64,000 nt of DNA from Loxodes magnus (lineage: Eukaryota; Ciliophora; Karyorelictea; Loxodida; Loxodidae). The DNA is taken from NCBI GenBank assembly GCA_946699065.1, contig CAMPDV010000318.1, positions 186,001 to 250,000 of the forward strand, given 5' to 3'. Within the stretch, counting starts at the first letter, position 1. Each line of letters starts with the position of its first letter. This document shows positions 36,662 through 48,863 of this stretch, one piece after another. The notes beneath the pieces were generated by a model. The model searched no databases. It saw only the letters and a program-made list of their open reading frames with translations, and was not told the DNA's origin. A program made the translations under genes and the position numbers.

Positions 36662-37165
36662 AATGAGAGAAGTGCATGAATCTGAAAAGTAAAAATAATA
36701 ATATTCATTTTTTTCTAATGTTTGTTTAAATGTTTAGCAATAATTAAGCAAATAAACAGTATTTATTTTAAAATTAAGTAACTCTAAATTATAATAAAAT
36801 CTTTAATACAGAATTTAGCTTAAAAGCTTCTACACTTTTATTTAATTAAGAAAAAAAACAGAAAGTAAAATATAAAAAATTAGAAATCTTAATTAAATAA
36901 TCCATGAATAACTTATGATTAAAACTATACACAATCTAATGGAGATTGCTTAATCAAACTTAAATACTAATAAAATCTAAAAAAATTAGATAATTAATCA
37001 AGTAATAAAAGTAATAAAAGTAACATCAATTATATGCTGACTGTGTAGAAGACTAGGAAACATAAAATAAAGATGTTGAAGATACGAAAAAATAGAAAAA
37101 AGGTAAAAATAAATAATTTCTTAAAAAACCTAACTTAGATTTATTTTGCGTTTAAAAGGACACAT
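36662..37165 (+). mobile_element. Decayed gag-only element (type a) in unit B
   Basis: Aligns with element a without its GC-rich insert. The knuckle reads C-W-L-C-x4-N-x4-C (about 37034-37075), the His being lost. Similarity stops at GGACACATA, exactly where the unit C copy also stops, so both units share the same right junction and descend from one truncated ancestor. Confidence 0.6.
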
Positions 37166-37177
37166 AAATAATAATAG

Positions 37178-37958
37178 TTAAAGTTAAAGTTAAAAAGCTT
37201 TGTTAAAGCCTTAGTAGTTAGTCATCTGACCTATTCTATCAGTTTGTCTCCATTAGTTTGTCTTGAATTCCTACTAGGCTTAGTTAGGCAGTATAGCACT
37301 TCATTAGTGCCTCATCCTTTGATATTCTGAATAGTTTTGATCTTGCACGTTGCGTTCCTAATTATTTCTCCAATGATTAAGACATGATTAAAGAATTTTT
37401 TTCTATAAATGTTTCCACTTTATGTTGGATATATCCTTAATAGTTTACTAAAAATATCTTATTTATTCTTTCTTTAAATTTCGCTTAGTTAGTATCAGTA
37501 TTTTCATTGGTGTTATTAATTGCACACGTAGCATTTTATTCTTCTTTTAAAATATTATTCCTGTAGCACTTACTTAATTTAAATTTACTACTTATTTTAA
37601 ATAAACGTTTACTGTTTATTTTAATTTGAGGTTTCATTTTCTATTTCCATAGAATCTGATAAATTCTGTTAAAACGAAAATGGCGTTACCTGAATTTATT
37701 ATTAAATTTAAAGAATTCTTTGTTCCAATTTTTTTTCTATTTCTTATGATGATTAATATTGTTTCTCAAGTAAAAACGTTATTAGTTTTTCTAATTTTTC
37801 CACTTTATCAGTGAGGTATCTATTTTTGAACATAAACTCTTTATCAATCAAATTTCTCACTTTCACTCATTGTAATTATTTCGCTTTTTTATTTTTAGAG
37901 AATTTTCCTGTTTAAATATTTTGTTCAAAGTTCTGTTATTTCTTATAAGACATTTTGT
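37178..37958 (-). mobile_element. Gag-only retroposon c
   Basis: A full-length-looking element lying directly against the right end of unit B. It begins CAAA before ATG 37953 and ends with repeated AAAGTT/TAACTT and a short AT tail (37166-37190). It carries the hairpin GCACT-AATGA-AGTGC at 37296-37310. No convincing target duplication was found. Confidence 0.7.
37198..37953 (-). CDS. Gag-like protein of element c
   Basis: About 252 codons in one frame from MSYKKQQNFEQNIQTGKF. Coiled coil (residues about 45-95), family motif D-S-M-E-I-E, degenerate knuckle C-Y-V-C-x3-H-x4-W, then YPTQSGNIYRKKFF. The C-terminal W-G-T-N-E-V-L is encoded by the hairpin region, and the same peptide pattern (W-x-T-S/N-E-V-L) recurs in element d. 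Predicted RNA-binding structural protein of the retroposon; the damaged knuckle suggests reduced function. No stop can be placed with confidence. Confidence 0.65.
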
Positions 37959-38689
37959 ATATATTTTTTATTTTTAAATAACTACCTTAAAGTATCTTTA
38001 TAATTTTTTAAGAATCAAATTATTTTTTGCAATTTTTATAACTTTTTAATTCATTTATTAAACTAAAATTAGACTAATAGATTTTTATTATTTATAGTAT
38101 TGATTAAAATAAAAAAGATTTAGTTTAATGAAATAAAAGTAAAATAAAATAATAGAATTAGTTGAAATAGATATTAGTTTAATGTTTATAATTAAGCTGC
38201 TTATTAAGCTCTTATTTATTTTTAATAAATTTTATATTAATTTATTTAAAGGAAAGTATTTTAATTTATTCTTAAAAACTAATTAAAATTTAATATTTTT
38301 TATTATTATATTTTATTAATACTTCTATATAATAATAATAGAAATCACGAATTATACTGATACCATCTTCAGATAGGTTCATTACTGGGAATTATTTAAA
38401 GCTATTTAAAATAATTTCCTTTACAAAAAACTTCGAAGTCTTCCTTAGTTTTATATTATTCAATGACAATTCTACTTGTTTTCTTTTTGTCTATCTTGAT
38501 TTTAGGAATTTAACTGAAGTGCGGATTATTTTCGAATATTTATTAATACTGTCGCATTTAGATTTCTCCAAGCATAGTAACAAATTTTTTCAATTCAGCA
38601 TTTTAAATTTTTTAAAAATATCCTAAAAAATAAAAGCAGTCTTCAATTAATTAATTATAAGCTTTAAAAATTTCTCTTTCGAGGGACAG
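37959..38689. other. AT-rich spacer
   Basis: AT-rich; 38080-38340 is almost only A and T. A short higher-complexity stretch at 38340-38640 gave no recognisable protein. Confidence 0.45.
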
Positions 38690-38929
38690 GAAACTTCTTT
38701 CCAGCTAGACAACCCAAAACACTCTCTTAATGCACTCATCGCCGATATCCTGCTGCTTAATTCAATAAGCTTCGGCCTGGATTTCCATAATATGAACTTA
38801 TACAATTTAAGCCGCTAGCAAGAGTGGATAATCGGAAAGATTTTGTTCACTTGATGAAGTTGACTCTAACATGGGACTTATCAGCGAATAGGAACTTGAC
38901 CTTATCATAAGACTAGAAGGTTTGAGCAG
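38690..38929 (+). pseudogene. Possible LINE reverse transcriptase fragment
   Basis: GC-richer than its surroundings. One frame reads HSLNALIADILLLNSISFG followed by LDFHNMNLYNLSR, which aligns by eye with the region just before the catalytic box of the 9094-12316 LINE (the INLHNMNFVCR stretch). The catalytic Asp-Asp itself is not visible. It lies against the 3' end of element d, which may have inserted into it. Confidence 0.4.
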
Positions 38930-39768
38930 ATTAAAAAAAATTAAAGTTTATAATTCTTAGGGAGAGCTTTACAGATATCTTCCATTTTCTCCTGCTCTCT
39001 CCTAAACTAAAGGATGTCGTAGGACTTCACTAGTCCGCCATTCTTGTCTCCTTCCCGAAATCCAATTGTCCTTCAGGTTCCTTCTCCCGTTATTAAAGTC
39101 GTTGGCTTTTGATTTGTAGAATTTCTTTCTGTAAATTTATCCTGTCCTTGTTGGTCAAAAGCGAAATAGTTCTTCTAGGATTTTATTCTTATTATTTCTT
39201 TCTATTTCTGGTTTCTTTCAGCAATTTTTCCAGCAGTGGTTCCTTTAACATATGTAGCCGTATTTTTCTCCGATAAAATTTAATCTACTTTGTTTCTTAT
39301 TATTAGAATTACGATTTGATTGCCATTGGGATACTTGGTTAATAATCAAATTATTTTTAGATTATTACTTGTTATTATTCTTATTTTCTTAAAGTTACTT
39401 TATTTGATATTCAAATTTAGAAAAATGAAATTGGAATATTTGAGAGACTTCGTTAAATTATTTATCAATTTATTCCAATTTAATTACTATTAACGATTAG
39501 AATTTACTTAGTGATTCTTCTATAGAGGGGAATTATAGATCTAATTATTCAATCAATTTTTCTAGCTTGTCTTCTAGTTTTTCTATCCTTTATCTTTGTA
39601 ATTTTAATTCGTATTAGATATTTAATACTCTTTGCTGTACCGATTATATGTAAGCTTCCTTCGATTATATTTCTTAGTTTTATTACGGCTCTTATTCAGT
39701 TAGGTTAGATTATTATTCTTGTTTTTTAAATGAGCCGAAAGAGGCCTATTTATTAGGTGCCATTTTTC
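38930..39768 (-). mobile_element. Gag-only retroposon d
   Basis: Begins AAAA before ATG 39763 and ends in AAACTTTAATTTTTTTT (about 38930-38950). The hairpin GGACT-AGTGA-AGTCC is at 39022-39036, at the same place as in element c but with both stem strands changed. Flanking duplication not found. Confidence 0.7.
38960..39763 (-). CDS. Gag-like protein of element d
   Basis: About 268 codons without frameshift: MAPNKQASFGSFKKQEQQ, a long coiled coil (RQRIEKLEDKLEKLIEQLD), an Asn/Gln-rich linker, a degenerate knuckle (C-x3-H-C-x3-C-W-K-K), then FWPTRTGQIYRKKFYK and a basic C-terminus through the hairpin (EWRTSEVLRHP). The RNA-binding part is mostly basic residues plus one knuckle, as expected for a gag nucleocapsid-like domain. 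No polymerase accompanies it. Confidence 0.7.
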
Positions 39769-40406
39769 GATATAATATAATAAGCATCAGCTCGAGCCAT
39801 CTTTTCAACTATCTTATTTTTGATTATTAATGCATACTTTTAATAAAACTATACATATTATATAAAAATTTTAATATTTAATATTTTTAATTTTTCTATT
39901 ATTTAATAAGACAAAAAAGATATGAAGCTTGAAGATAAATGAAATTTCTTCAATAAATCTATTAAAAATAATGCTATACTTCTTATTTCTAGATTAATTT
40001 ACTAAATAATAAATCTCCTTGTAGTTTAATTTGTGTAACTATTTCTTTGCATCTATGTCTTTTGGAATTACTATATTTCGATATTTACTTTAATATTTTC
40101 GCCCTCAATTATTGTACAACTTAAATTAATTTCTTGCAAAATTTAGTTTTTGATTTATAAATCTGCTTGCAAGAAAGATTTTCTTTTTAAACTATAATTT
40201 CACTTTATCATTGTTAATCTTATAAAATAGTTGTTTTTGAGAATTAAGTTTTATGTTCTAATAATATAGCAATTTTTTGGTTTTTATATGACATAATGAA
40301 TACTTAAATAACAATCTTTAAAATATGAATAAAATAGATTAATAAATAATGACTATTTCTAATATGAAAATGAATATGAAAGTATTTTAATTTAATTTCT
40401 TGATAA
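39769..40406. other. AT-rich spacer
   Basis: AT-rich DNA between elements d and e. No gene or repeat recognised. Confidence 0.45.
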
Positions 40407-40417
40407 GATCTTTTAGA

Positions 40418-41132
40418 TAATAATAATATACTTAATGTTAATAAAATTGTTTACCGATCTTAGGACTTGAAACCTGGTCGCAGCTGCCATTATTTTTTTG
40501 CGTGATTGGGTTCCACGGTCTTTTTATTGAGAAGACAACTCTCATGAACAGATTCCGTGCTAAAATTCTAAAATATTTTTCTTTTATAGATCCCTTCCTT
40601 TGTTACATAAAGTCTTGATAAAATTCTTAATGTTTTTAATTCTTGTGTTCATTTAGGTTGTTTCTTTACTATTTTCTTATTCTGTTATTTTTTCTTAGGA
40701 TTGAGAGATTATTAATTTATTTTGAGGATCTTCAATCTACATTGATACAACTGATGATGGAGGCAGTTAAGATTAGGACCAAATTTCTTATCTTGTGATT
40801 TATTTATTATTTATTAATATTGTCTTGAGTTAATCTATTTCAAGGTTGAGTTGTTCGTAGTTAGTAAGAATTTCTCGAATTTAATTTGCCAGATTTCAGA
40901 TAGTTTCTTCTTGTTTGACTATAACTTTATTTAATTTTTCAACCTATTCTTTTTCTATTCAAGAGTTTCTGGGTCAATCATGTGCTTTCCCTAGGAAGGA
41001 GATGAAGAGCTTGATTATTCTAAGGCCTACTTTTTTTACTTTTAAATTAGATTGGCTTTTCTTCTAGCCTTCTTAATTTCGACCTTGCTAAGATGCTGTC
41101 CTATATTAAACTCCATTTTTATATTTTTTAGG
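40418..41132 (-). mobile_element. Gag-only retroposon e, 11-bp target duplication, frameshifted
   Basis: Flanked by GATCTTTTAGA at 40407-40417 and 41133-41143. The ORF starts at ATG 41116 (MEFNIGQHLSKVEIKKARRK). It shifts frame near 40985 into a coiled coil (VEKLNKVIVKQEETIWNLA; NYEQLNLEIDQLKT) with the family motif S-M-Q-I-E, and shifts back to read VTKEGIYKRKIFQ. The knuckle is lost. Tail: hairpin CGTG...CACG (40501-40517), then a TTA-repeat end. Confidence 0.8.
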
Positions 41133-41143
41133 ATCTTTTAGAA

Positions 41144-42088
41144 ATAAATAAATGTTTATTCTTTTTAAAATTTATATTAAACAAAGTATTTTAAATATTA
41201 TTATGTTCATGAATTTTAGTATCTTAAATTAAAAAATACTATATTACTATGTAGTTATTAAAGGAATCCTTAAATTAAAAATTATAATTTAGGTGTCTAA
41301 TAATTTTAATAGAATAAAAATAGCTAATTATTAAGGTTATTTATGAAGTTGTGTATTATTCGATTTATGGTCTTAGAAAAAACTTAGTATTTTATAATGT
41401 TATATATTATTTAATTTATATTGAAATATTTTAAATTTTGTATAGATATAATAGTAATAGTTTTTAACTTACATTTAGTATATTTAATAAAAAAGCCTTT
41501 GTTTCAATGTTTTAGATATAATGAATATTATATTAATTTGTAATTACTTTCATTTTGCTAATATGCATTATTTAATATAAGAATATCATTTTTATTATTA
41601 TTAAGTATAAAGATACTTGAAAGTTAAGTTTGTATTGCATATGTTCAAATTATTTAAATAGTTTGCTACCAAATGTTTGTTATATGATAAATAATAACTT
41701 TTTATTCTTAAAACTTTTAATTTTAATAAGAAATTGCTTGAAAATTCTAATTTGATGAAATAAATAAATGTTATACAGTAGATATATATTAAATTATATA
41801 ATAGTTTGATTTATAGAGTTATATATGCATATTGATTGCATTTATAATGTATATAAGATTGCAAGTTTAATTATTTGTAAGTTGCTATATTTAATTATAA
41901 AATATTGCTGATATATTAAGACTATTATGGATAAATAAAATGGTATAAACTTAGATTATCTTTTTTATAGTATAATTATGAATATTCATAATAATGTTTT
42001 TAAAGAAAATTAATAAATAGTTTGATTTAATCTCAAAATACTATTTTTTTAATTTATAAAACTTAGCTTTTATATGTGTAACCATGCT
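41144..42088. other. AT-rich spacer
   Basis: Nearly 1 kb of extreme AT-rich DNA between elements e and f, with no recognisable structure or protein. Confidence 0.5.
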
Positions 42089-42101
42089 ATATAATTATAA
42101 T

Positions 42102-42943
42102 AATAATAATAATAATATACTTAAAGTTAGTAGAGTTTTGCATTCTCTGGAATTACAACCAGTTCCTGCGGACAGTTTTTTTAACGTGGGTGTGATCCAC
42201 GACCTTTTTATTAAGTGGAAGGTTACCACTGTAACCGTTCAAGTGGTCTTGCAAAAAGCTTTTATTTGTAGATCCCTGTTGGAGTTATTCATAGTTTATT
42301 GAGTTGTCTCCATGTTCTTTTCTGCTCTTATTCGTTTATTTTCTTTCATTATCAACAGTTTTTAAAATATGTTGATTTGATTTGCAACATCAACAAAGTT
42401 TGTATTATTGTCTTTATTTCGTTCTTTTTTATGATAATTTATTTTCTATATTTTCTAATCTTTTAATGAAACTTGTAGCAATCATTTCTTTTTCTGGATT
42501 CAATTCTGTTTTTAATTCTATTGGTATTTTTTCTATTTCCATTTTTGTGTCGTATTTAAAATTTTATTATGATTAAGTTCAGAGTTATTCTTCCGTTATT
42601 AATTTGCTACAAATAAGTTATCTTCTAAGTATTAGTAATTCGTTGTTCTAATCTTCTATGTTACTCATTAGTTCCCGTATTTTTTCGCCTAAGTTGTAAG
42701 TTGTTTCTTCATAATTTGAGATTACTTTTTACATTTGGTCTAATTAAATTTAAAGTTTTTGATTAGTTTCGTTTTTAGGTTACCTTATCTCTATTTATCC
42801 TACCATAACTTTACCTTCTGAAGAAGAGCTTGACTCCTCCTATTGTTATTATTTTTTCTACATTTCTTTTGCCGCTTTTCTCTTTAGGTTTCTAAGTTAA
42901 TTTTTTGAGAGTCGAAGAGATTAATCCATTTTTTTTTAATATC
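42102..42943 (-). mobile_element. Gag-only retroposon f, 13-bp target duplication
   Basis: Flanked by ATATAATTATAAT at 42089-42101 and 42944-42956. The 5' end is an A-run before ATG 42929. The 3' end has two hairpins, CGTGG...CCACG (42185-42201) and CTGG...CCAG (42147-42162), then a TTA-repeat tail of about seven units next to the duplication. Confidence 0.9.
42123..42929 (-). CDS. Gag-like protein of element f
   Basis: About 269 codons in one frame: MDQSLRLSKNQLRNLKRK, a Gln tract and serine run (EESSSSSEGK), coiled coil (EKIRELMSNIEDQNNELLIL), motif K-M-E-I-E, and a knuckle C-W-C-C-x4-H in which the last Cys is gone. The C-terminus KKVVDHTHVKKTVRRN overlaps the first hairpin and is shared with element g (KKVVENNHGKKLVSRN). 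Intact frame but damaged zinc site. Confidence 0.75.
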
Positions 42944-42956
42944 ATATAATTATAAT

Positions 42957-44865
42957 TTATACAAAATTTAGTATTTAGAAACTTTAATAAAATTAATCTT
43001 TCCTTTATTTATTTAAAACTATTTAATATTTTAGTAATAATTAAATTTAAAATAATTAAGCAATTTAATCTTATATTCCCTTATTATTTATGCCTATAAA
43101 TAGATTATTTATTCTTTTATCAAAAAATAGTATTTTAAATTGGCTTAGTCACTAACATTTTAATATTTATCAATCTATTTATTAAATTTTATTTATTCTA
43201 ATTAATATTAAAACTTTCATTATAGCTATTTATTATCAAATATTATTTATTATCAACATTTATTATATTTTGTTTATTACAGAAACTTTTTATTTAGACA
43301 ATATCTTTTGCTTTAAAACTTTATTTTTTCATAATTAAAGAAAATTGTATATTTTTAAAAAATCCTAAAGGTGGGTAGTAAATTGCATTTAGGATATGTT
43401 AGAATTAAAAAATGTTAGTTTTTGATATTATTTTATATATTATATTTTGAAATTTACTTGAAGTAAAAATGTTATTTGCCATATTAATTTGATTAAAAAG
43501 TAATTTACAGTATTTAAATTAAATTTTAATACAATTATGTTTCCTTAAGGATTATTTTATGTAATTTTTCTTTATACATTTAATATAAAATAAATATATT
43601 TTAGAAATTTTGTAACTTATTTTACGATATTTTTTAAAATTAGTTAGAAGCTTTTGACAGTTTAAAAATAAGACAAATTAAAAAACTTGTATTCAAATAA
43701 AATATTCTATTTGACAAGTAAAAATAAATTAATATTATCTAAAATATTAAAGTTATTTGATTATAGTATTTTTATAATGTATTTAATAATAATTTTACAA
43801 ATATTGTAAAATTATTTTATTTAATTTTACCAAAGAAATAAAAATTACTTTAAACAAATTAAATTAAGTTAAATAATCTTGAAAATATATTAAAAACATT
43901 TATTTTTGTTTATTCGATAAATAAGGATTATATTATAAACAATTAGTTGCTCTTTCTGTTTGTGATTCTTTTATTTGATATTTATCATCAATTTCTTATT
44001 TTATTTTTCTACCAACTATTTTTTAATTTATTACTTACTTAAAATTTAATAATCAAATTATTTTATACTTGTTCACTAAAGGAGGATAACTCAATATACT
44101 AAAAAAGCAAATTTTACTTTTAAGTAGAAGGGAGAACTATATTAATTATTTTTTCTTAATTTTCATATTATGATTATATTTGGCTTATTAACTTATTATA
44201 ATTCTTTATTATACCTACGTTCTTTTAGATTTATACTTGCTTTATTTTAGATTTATTTACATTTATAGATTAATTTTTTTGAAAAGTTAATTTTTTGAAA
44301 GATTCGAATATTTTCAAATTTTTATTCTATTATTCCTTTTAAAGATATTAGAAGAAATTTAATTTATTTTATCCAAAAATCTTTGATAGTATATATTGCT
44401 GAGCAAAAAATGGCCTAGTAACTTTTGAAATTTTATTAATAATGATTATAATGTTATCCAAATTACAAAAAAAATTAAAAAATTGGTTTGAAATAAAATT
44501 TATTTCATTTATACTTATATTTAAAAAATAACTAAAAAATGTAAAAAATTCCTTCTTTATTCACTAAATACTAAAAATCAAATTGAGAAACTACCTCTAA
44601 AAATTTCTATAAATATACAAAGATATAACCTATATTAATTAACTTAAAATCTTAATATCCTTTTATACATAATACCAAACAATATTAAGACCTTTAAAAT
44701 AACTAAGAAACATAAACATGCAATATATATACCTTAAATAAAAAATAAAAAGAACTTTTAAACTGTATAAAAATATAATATAAAATATATAATAGATTTA
44801 TCTACTTTTAATTTAAAAAATTAAATCTTCAAATTTAATTAGTCTTAAATAAATTTATTCCTCAA
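42957..44865. other. AT-rich spacer, 1.9 kb
   Basis: The longest gene-free stretch in the window. Extremely AT-rich with runs of T and A. No repeat family member, protein or structured RNA was recognised. Confidence 0.5.
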
Positions 44866-45339
44866 CTTTTAGCTCGCAATCCTCCATTTCTTCACAATAT
44901 TGTCATCCGCTCCAGATATTAACAATTTATTGTCACTACTCAATGCTATAGATTTAATTGGTTATGTATGCCTTTAAAGAGTCTATATACACACACGTAT
45001 TAAAATTCCATATCTTGATTAAATGATCATAAGAACCAGAAAAAAATAGCACTTGAATCAGAATTTAGCTGAATACTTGATACACCTTTTGTGAGACCTT
45101 GAAGAGTACGAACTTGCTAACCAGTAGAGAAGTTCCATGTCTTAATTGATTTATCAGAAGAACTTGATATTATATACTTATTATTCAAAGATAAAATTAC
45201 CGAAAAAACATAATTATAATAACCAGAAAAAGTTTGAATAAGATGACTAGTCTGGAACCAGATCTTGATCGTTGTATCTTCAGATGCTGATATGATTCAT
45301 TTCTAGTCAGAGGAGATAACTACTTATTTCCTTTTTTTC
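44866..45339 (-). pseudogene. WD40-repeat protein fragment
   Basis: Minus strand reads consecutive WD40 repeats: SEDTTIKIW, a blade YIISSSSDKSIKTWNFSTG, then after a frameshift SGSYDHLIKIWNFNT, and after another IALSSDNKLLISGADDNIVKKW near the end. Upstream sequence is cut off at 45339 by the edge of unit C. With two frameshifts and a missing N-terminus this is a remnant. The direction is the same as the receptor fragment on the far side of unit C, so the two may have been one gene; that is only inference. Confidence 0.75.
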
Positions 45340-46461
45340 TTAATCCTCCTACCCTGCATTTTTAGCTTCCTTTTATTTAATAGCGTGAAAACCAAATCGT
45401 TCTAATGCTTATTATTTTTCCTGTACTTATGTCTTCATTTTTTTACTCGATACTATCTTCCTTACCATTATATTTTTTTATCTTTTTTGAGAAGGCGTTG
45501 TGTTTATGCATACTTTCTGTCACTATTTTCTAGTTGTTTCAGTTTTTTTGTCATATTTCCTATTTTACTTTCTGTTTTTTGTGACATTGATAGTTTCGGT
45601 TCCGTTTTATTTATTTAAATTTGTAGCTTAAACTTATTGCTTTTGCTAGAAATAAAACGTGGTAATCTATTTGAAGGTTATATTCTTTAGTTTTCTTCTC
45701 TTTCTTTTCCTTCGCTATCTGTTTCTCTTTATAGTAAGGCATTTTATTCCTGATTTCTGAATGTGTCAACCTGATTTTTACTTCCTTAGCATTTTTAATT
45801 GCTTTCTTTATAGCTTTTTACTTAAGTATTAATTTGTTACTATGCATTTTTTAGCTACAGTTCATACATTTTCAAATTGACGGATGATTCAAGTTAGTGG
45901 TTATACCTCCTTCATCTAGCTTATCTGGTATATTTTCTACATCTTTGATCTCCTTCAATTCTAAATAAATTCTCATTTTTCTATGGATTCACGTTTGCCT
46001 TTTACGGTTCCGATTTTTGTACATGCTATTTTTCCGACTGCTCCGGTGGGTTTCTACCTTGTTCAGACTTGAATAGATGTTAAGTGTTCAATGAATCGGT
46101 TGCTCTTAGTGTTGCAAAATTCTTCTATATTTTTTAGCACTTTTGGCATTACAAAATTCCTTCTCTTCATTTTATTATTTCCGAATTGTGTAAGTGTTTC
46201 TTATTTTTTAATCATATAATAATTGCTCTTGTCTGAAAGATTTTCACATTCTCGATATTTTTACCATATTCTTAATTCAGATATCGGAGAAATACTTGAA
46301 TTATTTCATTTTCTTTCATTTCTGCTGAACTGAGTCTTTGGCTATAGTAATTTTCTTCTAAAAATTTATTGAAACAGGTAACTACTACTCTTTTATCAGT
46401 TTTGAGCTACATAATTCTCCTCCTCATTTTATGGAATTTATTCGTTCTTTTCATCTTCCAT
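45340..46461 (-). mobile_element. LINE ORF1 region, unit C
   Basis: The unit C copy begins inside the ORF1/endonuclease boundary (similarity starts at the CCTCCTACCCTGCATTTTTAG block) and runs to ORF1 ATG 46461. It is shorter than A, B and D, lacking the endonuclease, and carries indels. It truncates the WD40 remnant. Confidence 0.7.
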
Positions 46462-46844
46462 TAAAAGATTTACACCAGCTGTGGTTGAGCTGATGTTCTA
46501 AATTACCTACTTTTTTTGATAAGTTGCTTAGTTTTAAGATTTCTGTCCCTTTTTTCTTTGTGCATTCCTTCTAATAGTTTAAAGATTTTGCAACAGAGTC
46601 GTTTTTCTTAAAAATAATATCAAAGATATGTTGTAAAACTCTTTCATACCTTTATTAAATTTAATAAGCAGTCTCAGTCCGAGATTGGTAGCATGCGGAT
46701 TGTGAGATAGCTACTTTATATAAGAGCTTAATATTGTAGTATGTAATAAAGTAATAATGTAGTTTTAGATATAATTGACTGTATTTTTGATGGTAACTGT
46801 TATAAATTAGCTTTATAGCTTTTGTAGTCTAAATAATAATAAAA

Positions 46845-48239
46845 ATGCAAGCGTTACCAAAATGCTTAATCTGCTTAGAAGATTACAACTTAACTAATGC
46901 TCTTCCAACTGTCTTACCTTGTGGACATATTTACTGTGGTTTGTGTTTGAATACTCAGTACTGATTATAAGGCATAATGTAATGTCCTATTTGTTAAAAA
47001 GGATTCCATTTTAGATTTGATGATTTACCTTAAGAAAGTGATTTAATAAGAGTGATATTTTAAAACTAATAATACATATAAAAGATTTAAGATGCTAGAT
47101 AGAAATTAAAAGAGATAAGGAGGTAAATTATGGAAAAATCTAAAACCATTACAACCAAATAATCAAACATTAGTAATACTCTCATAATACCACTAACTAA
47201 TATCATCATCAATCATTAACCAACATTTATCTACCAAAAATAACACTCAAATATTATCTAATTCTACTAATCACTAAAACCAACTATACTCTAATATAAC
47301 TCATAACCACCTACAATACTAAACTCTAAATTAACTTACAATCTAATAAGATAAAAACTATAATACAATACTAAGTAACCAAATAAGATTTAGACTAATT
47401 AACATAAACTAAGCTACCACTTTATATAATCTAACTATATTCACTATTTTGATTACTAAATTTAAAAATTAAGTTTATTTAATATTTAAACAGAGTAAAT
47501 AAGATAAGTCTAAGTTTAAATTATAATTCCTGCTGAAAATAAAAGTATAGAATATTAAAATAAGTTATATTTAATTGGAGGATAAAACTAATATGAAAAG
47601 AAAGGAATAAAAGAAACTTGATAATTTGATTATGAATGTAATAGAATAAAGCTTAGTGATCTAAATGAGGGAAGAGGTTACTTTGGAATAGCAGCTGCTT
47701 AAAATTATCTTTATGTGGTTGGAGGAATTACTAATAATAATCAAATATTATAATCAGTAGAAAAGTTAAAAATAGGAAACTAAAGTAAATGATAAAACTG
47801 TTCCTAGTTTCCATTTAGAATAGCAGTCTAAACTTTAGTAGTAGATAAAGATGAATAAAATATTTATTCTTTTGGAGGTGCAAATTAGAAAAAAAAGATT
47901 TTAAAAGATATATGAAAGTATAACATATAGAATGATAGATGGGGTAAGTAAAATTTGAATCTTCCTGAAGCTGTTGCTTTTCCTATAGTATCTTTAGAGC
48001 CTCTTGTCATATTTGGAGGTATGAAAAATCATTCTACGAAAGAATATTCAAGAAGAATATATAAAAGAAGCAAAGAATAATGACAAAATAGCTAAATTTT
48101 TAAAGATGTTTCAGCTTTAACGAAGATGAAAATAAGAAATAACTATGGATATGTTTTTGCTATAGAATAGGGAAGAGTTTCAATAATGAGGATTGATTTA
48201 GAAAAATTGAGTTATAGAAGTATTAGAAGTCATAACTGA
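46845..48239 (+). CDS. RING-kelch protein, copy C
   Basis: 465 codons including stop, matching the other copies. Codon 2 is CAA here but TAA in A, B and D, a direct silent exchange that supports TAA = Gln. The RING finger is intact with Trp40 as TGA. Kelch differences from other copies are spread over the last 260 codons without any indel. Promoter-proximal 60 bases are conserved. Confidence 0.9.
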
Positions 48240-48863
48240 TAAACATAATAATAATATCTATATTATTAATAATATTTAAATATAGTTTTATATGTAAAGA
48301 AGTAGTTTAAAGATATATAATTAGGATACTACTTATTAAAATGGTTAATCTACTAAATACTTTAATAATAGGATATGAATAAAGAATTAAATTTTATCTT
48401 TGCATTTTTAAAAATCTATTATTCAAATAAAATCATTATTCAGATACAAACATAAAGGTTATAATATACCAAAACATATTCAACATAGTAAAAAGAACTA
48501 TCTTTAAATACATTCTTATATTAAAATTATAAAAGTACTACTTAGATTACTCTATTATTTATCTAATCAAATCAAAACTATAATCAAATAATAATTAAGC
48601 TATACCTATATCTAAATACTAATTAAGTCATCGCTACTATCATTAATTCAACATCTTCTAATTTAGAATACATTATTTCCTTTATATTATTTAAACTAAC
48701 TACCATATATAATTAAAAATGTATCTTCTATAGCCAATAATGAAATCAAACCATTATAACGCATAAGTTCTCGATAAAAACTCAAACATAATAAATTTTC
48801 GAGATTAATATGATATACCATTAAACTATACTCAGTTACATCCAAATAAGGCTTTTAGAAGGG
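48240..48863. other. Conserved spacer of unit C
   Basis: Equivalent to 16027-16631, with small deletions. The TCTCGA...TCGAGA inverted repeat is present (about 48769-48805). Confidence 0.5.

Noticed and set aside
38930..39768. Target-site duplication for element d
   Set aside because: No matching flanks longer than five bases could be found.
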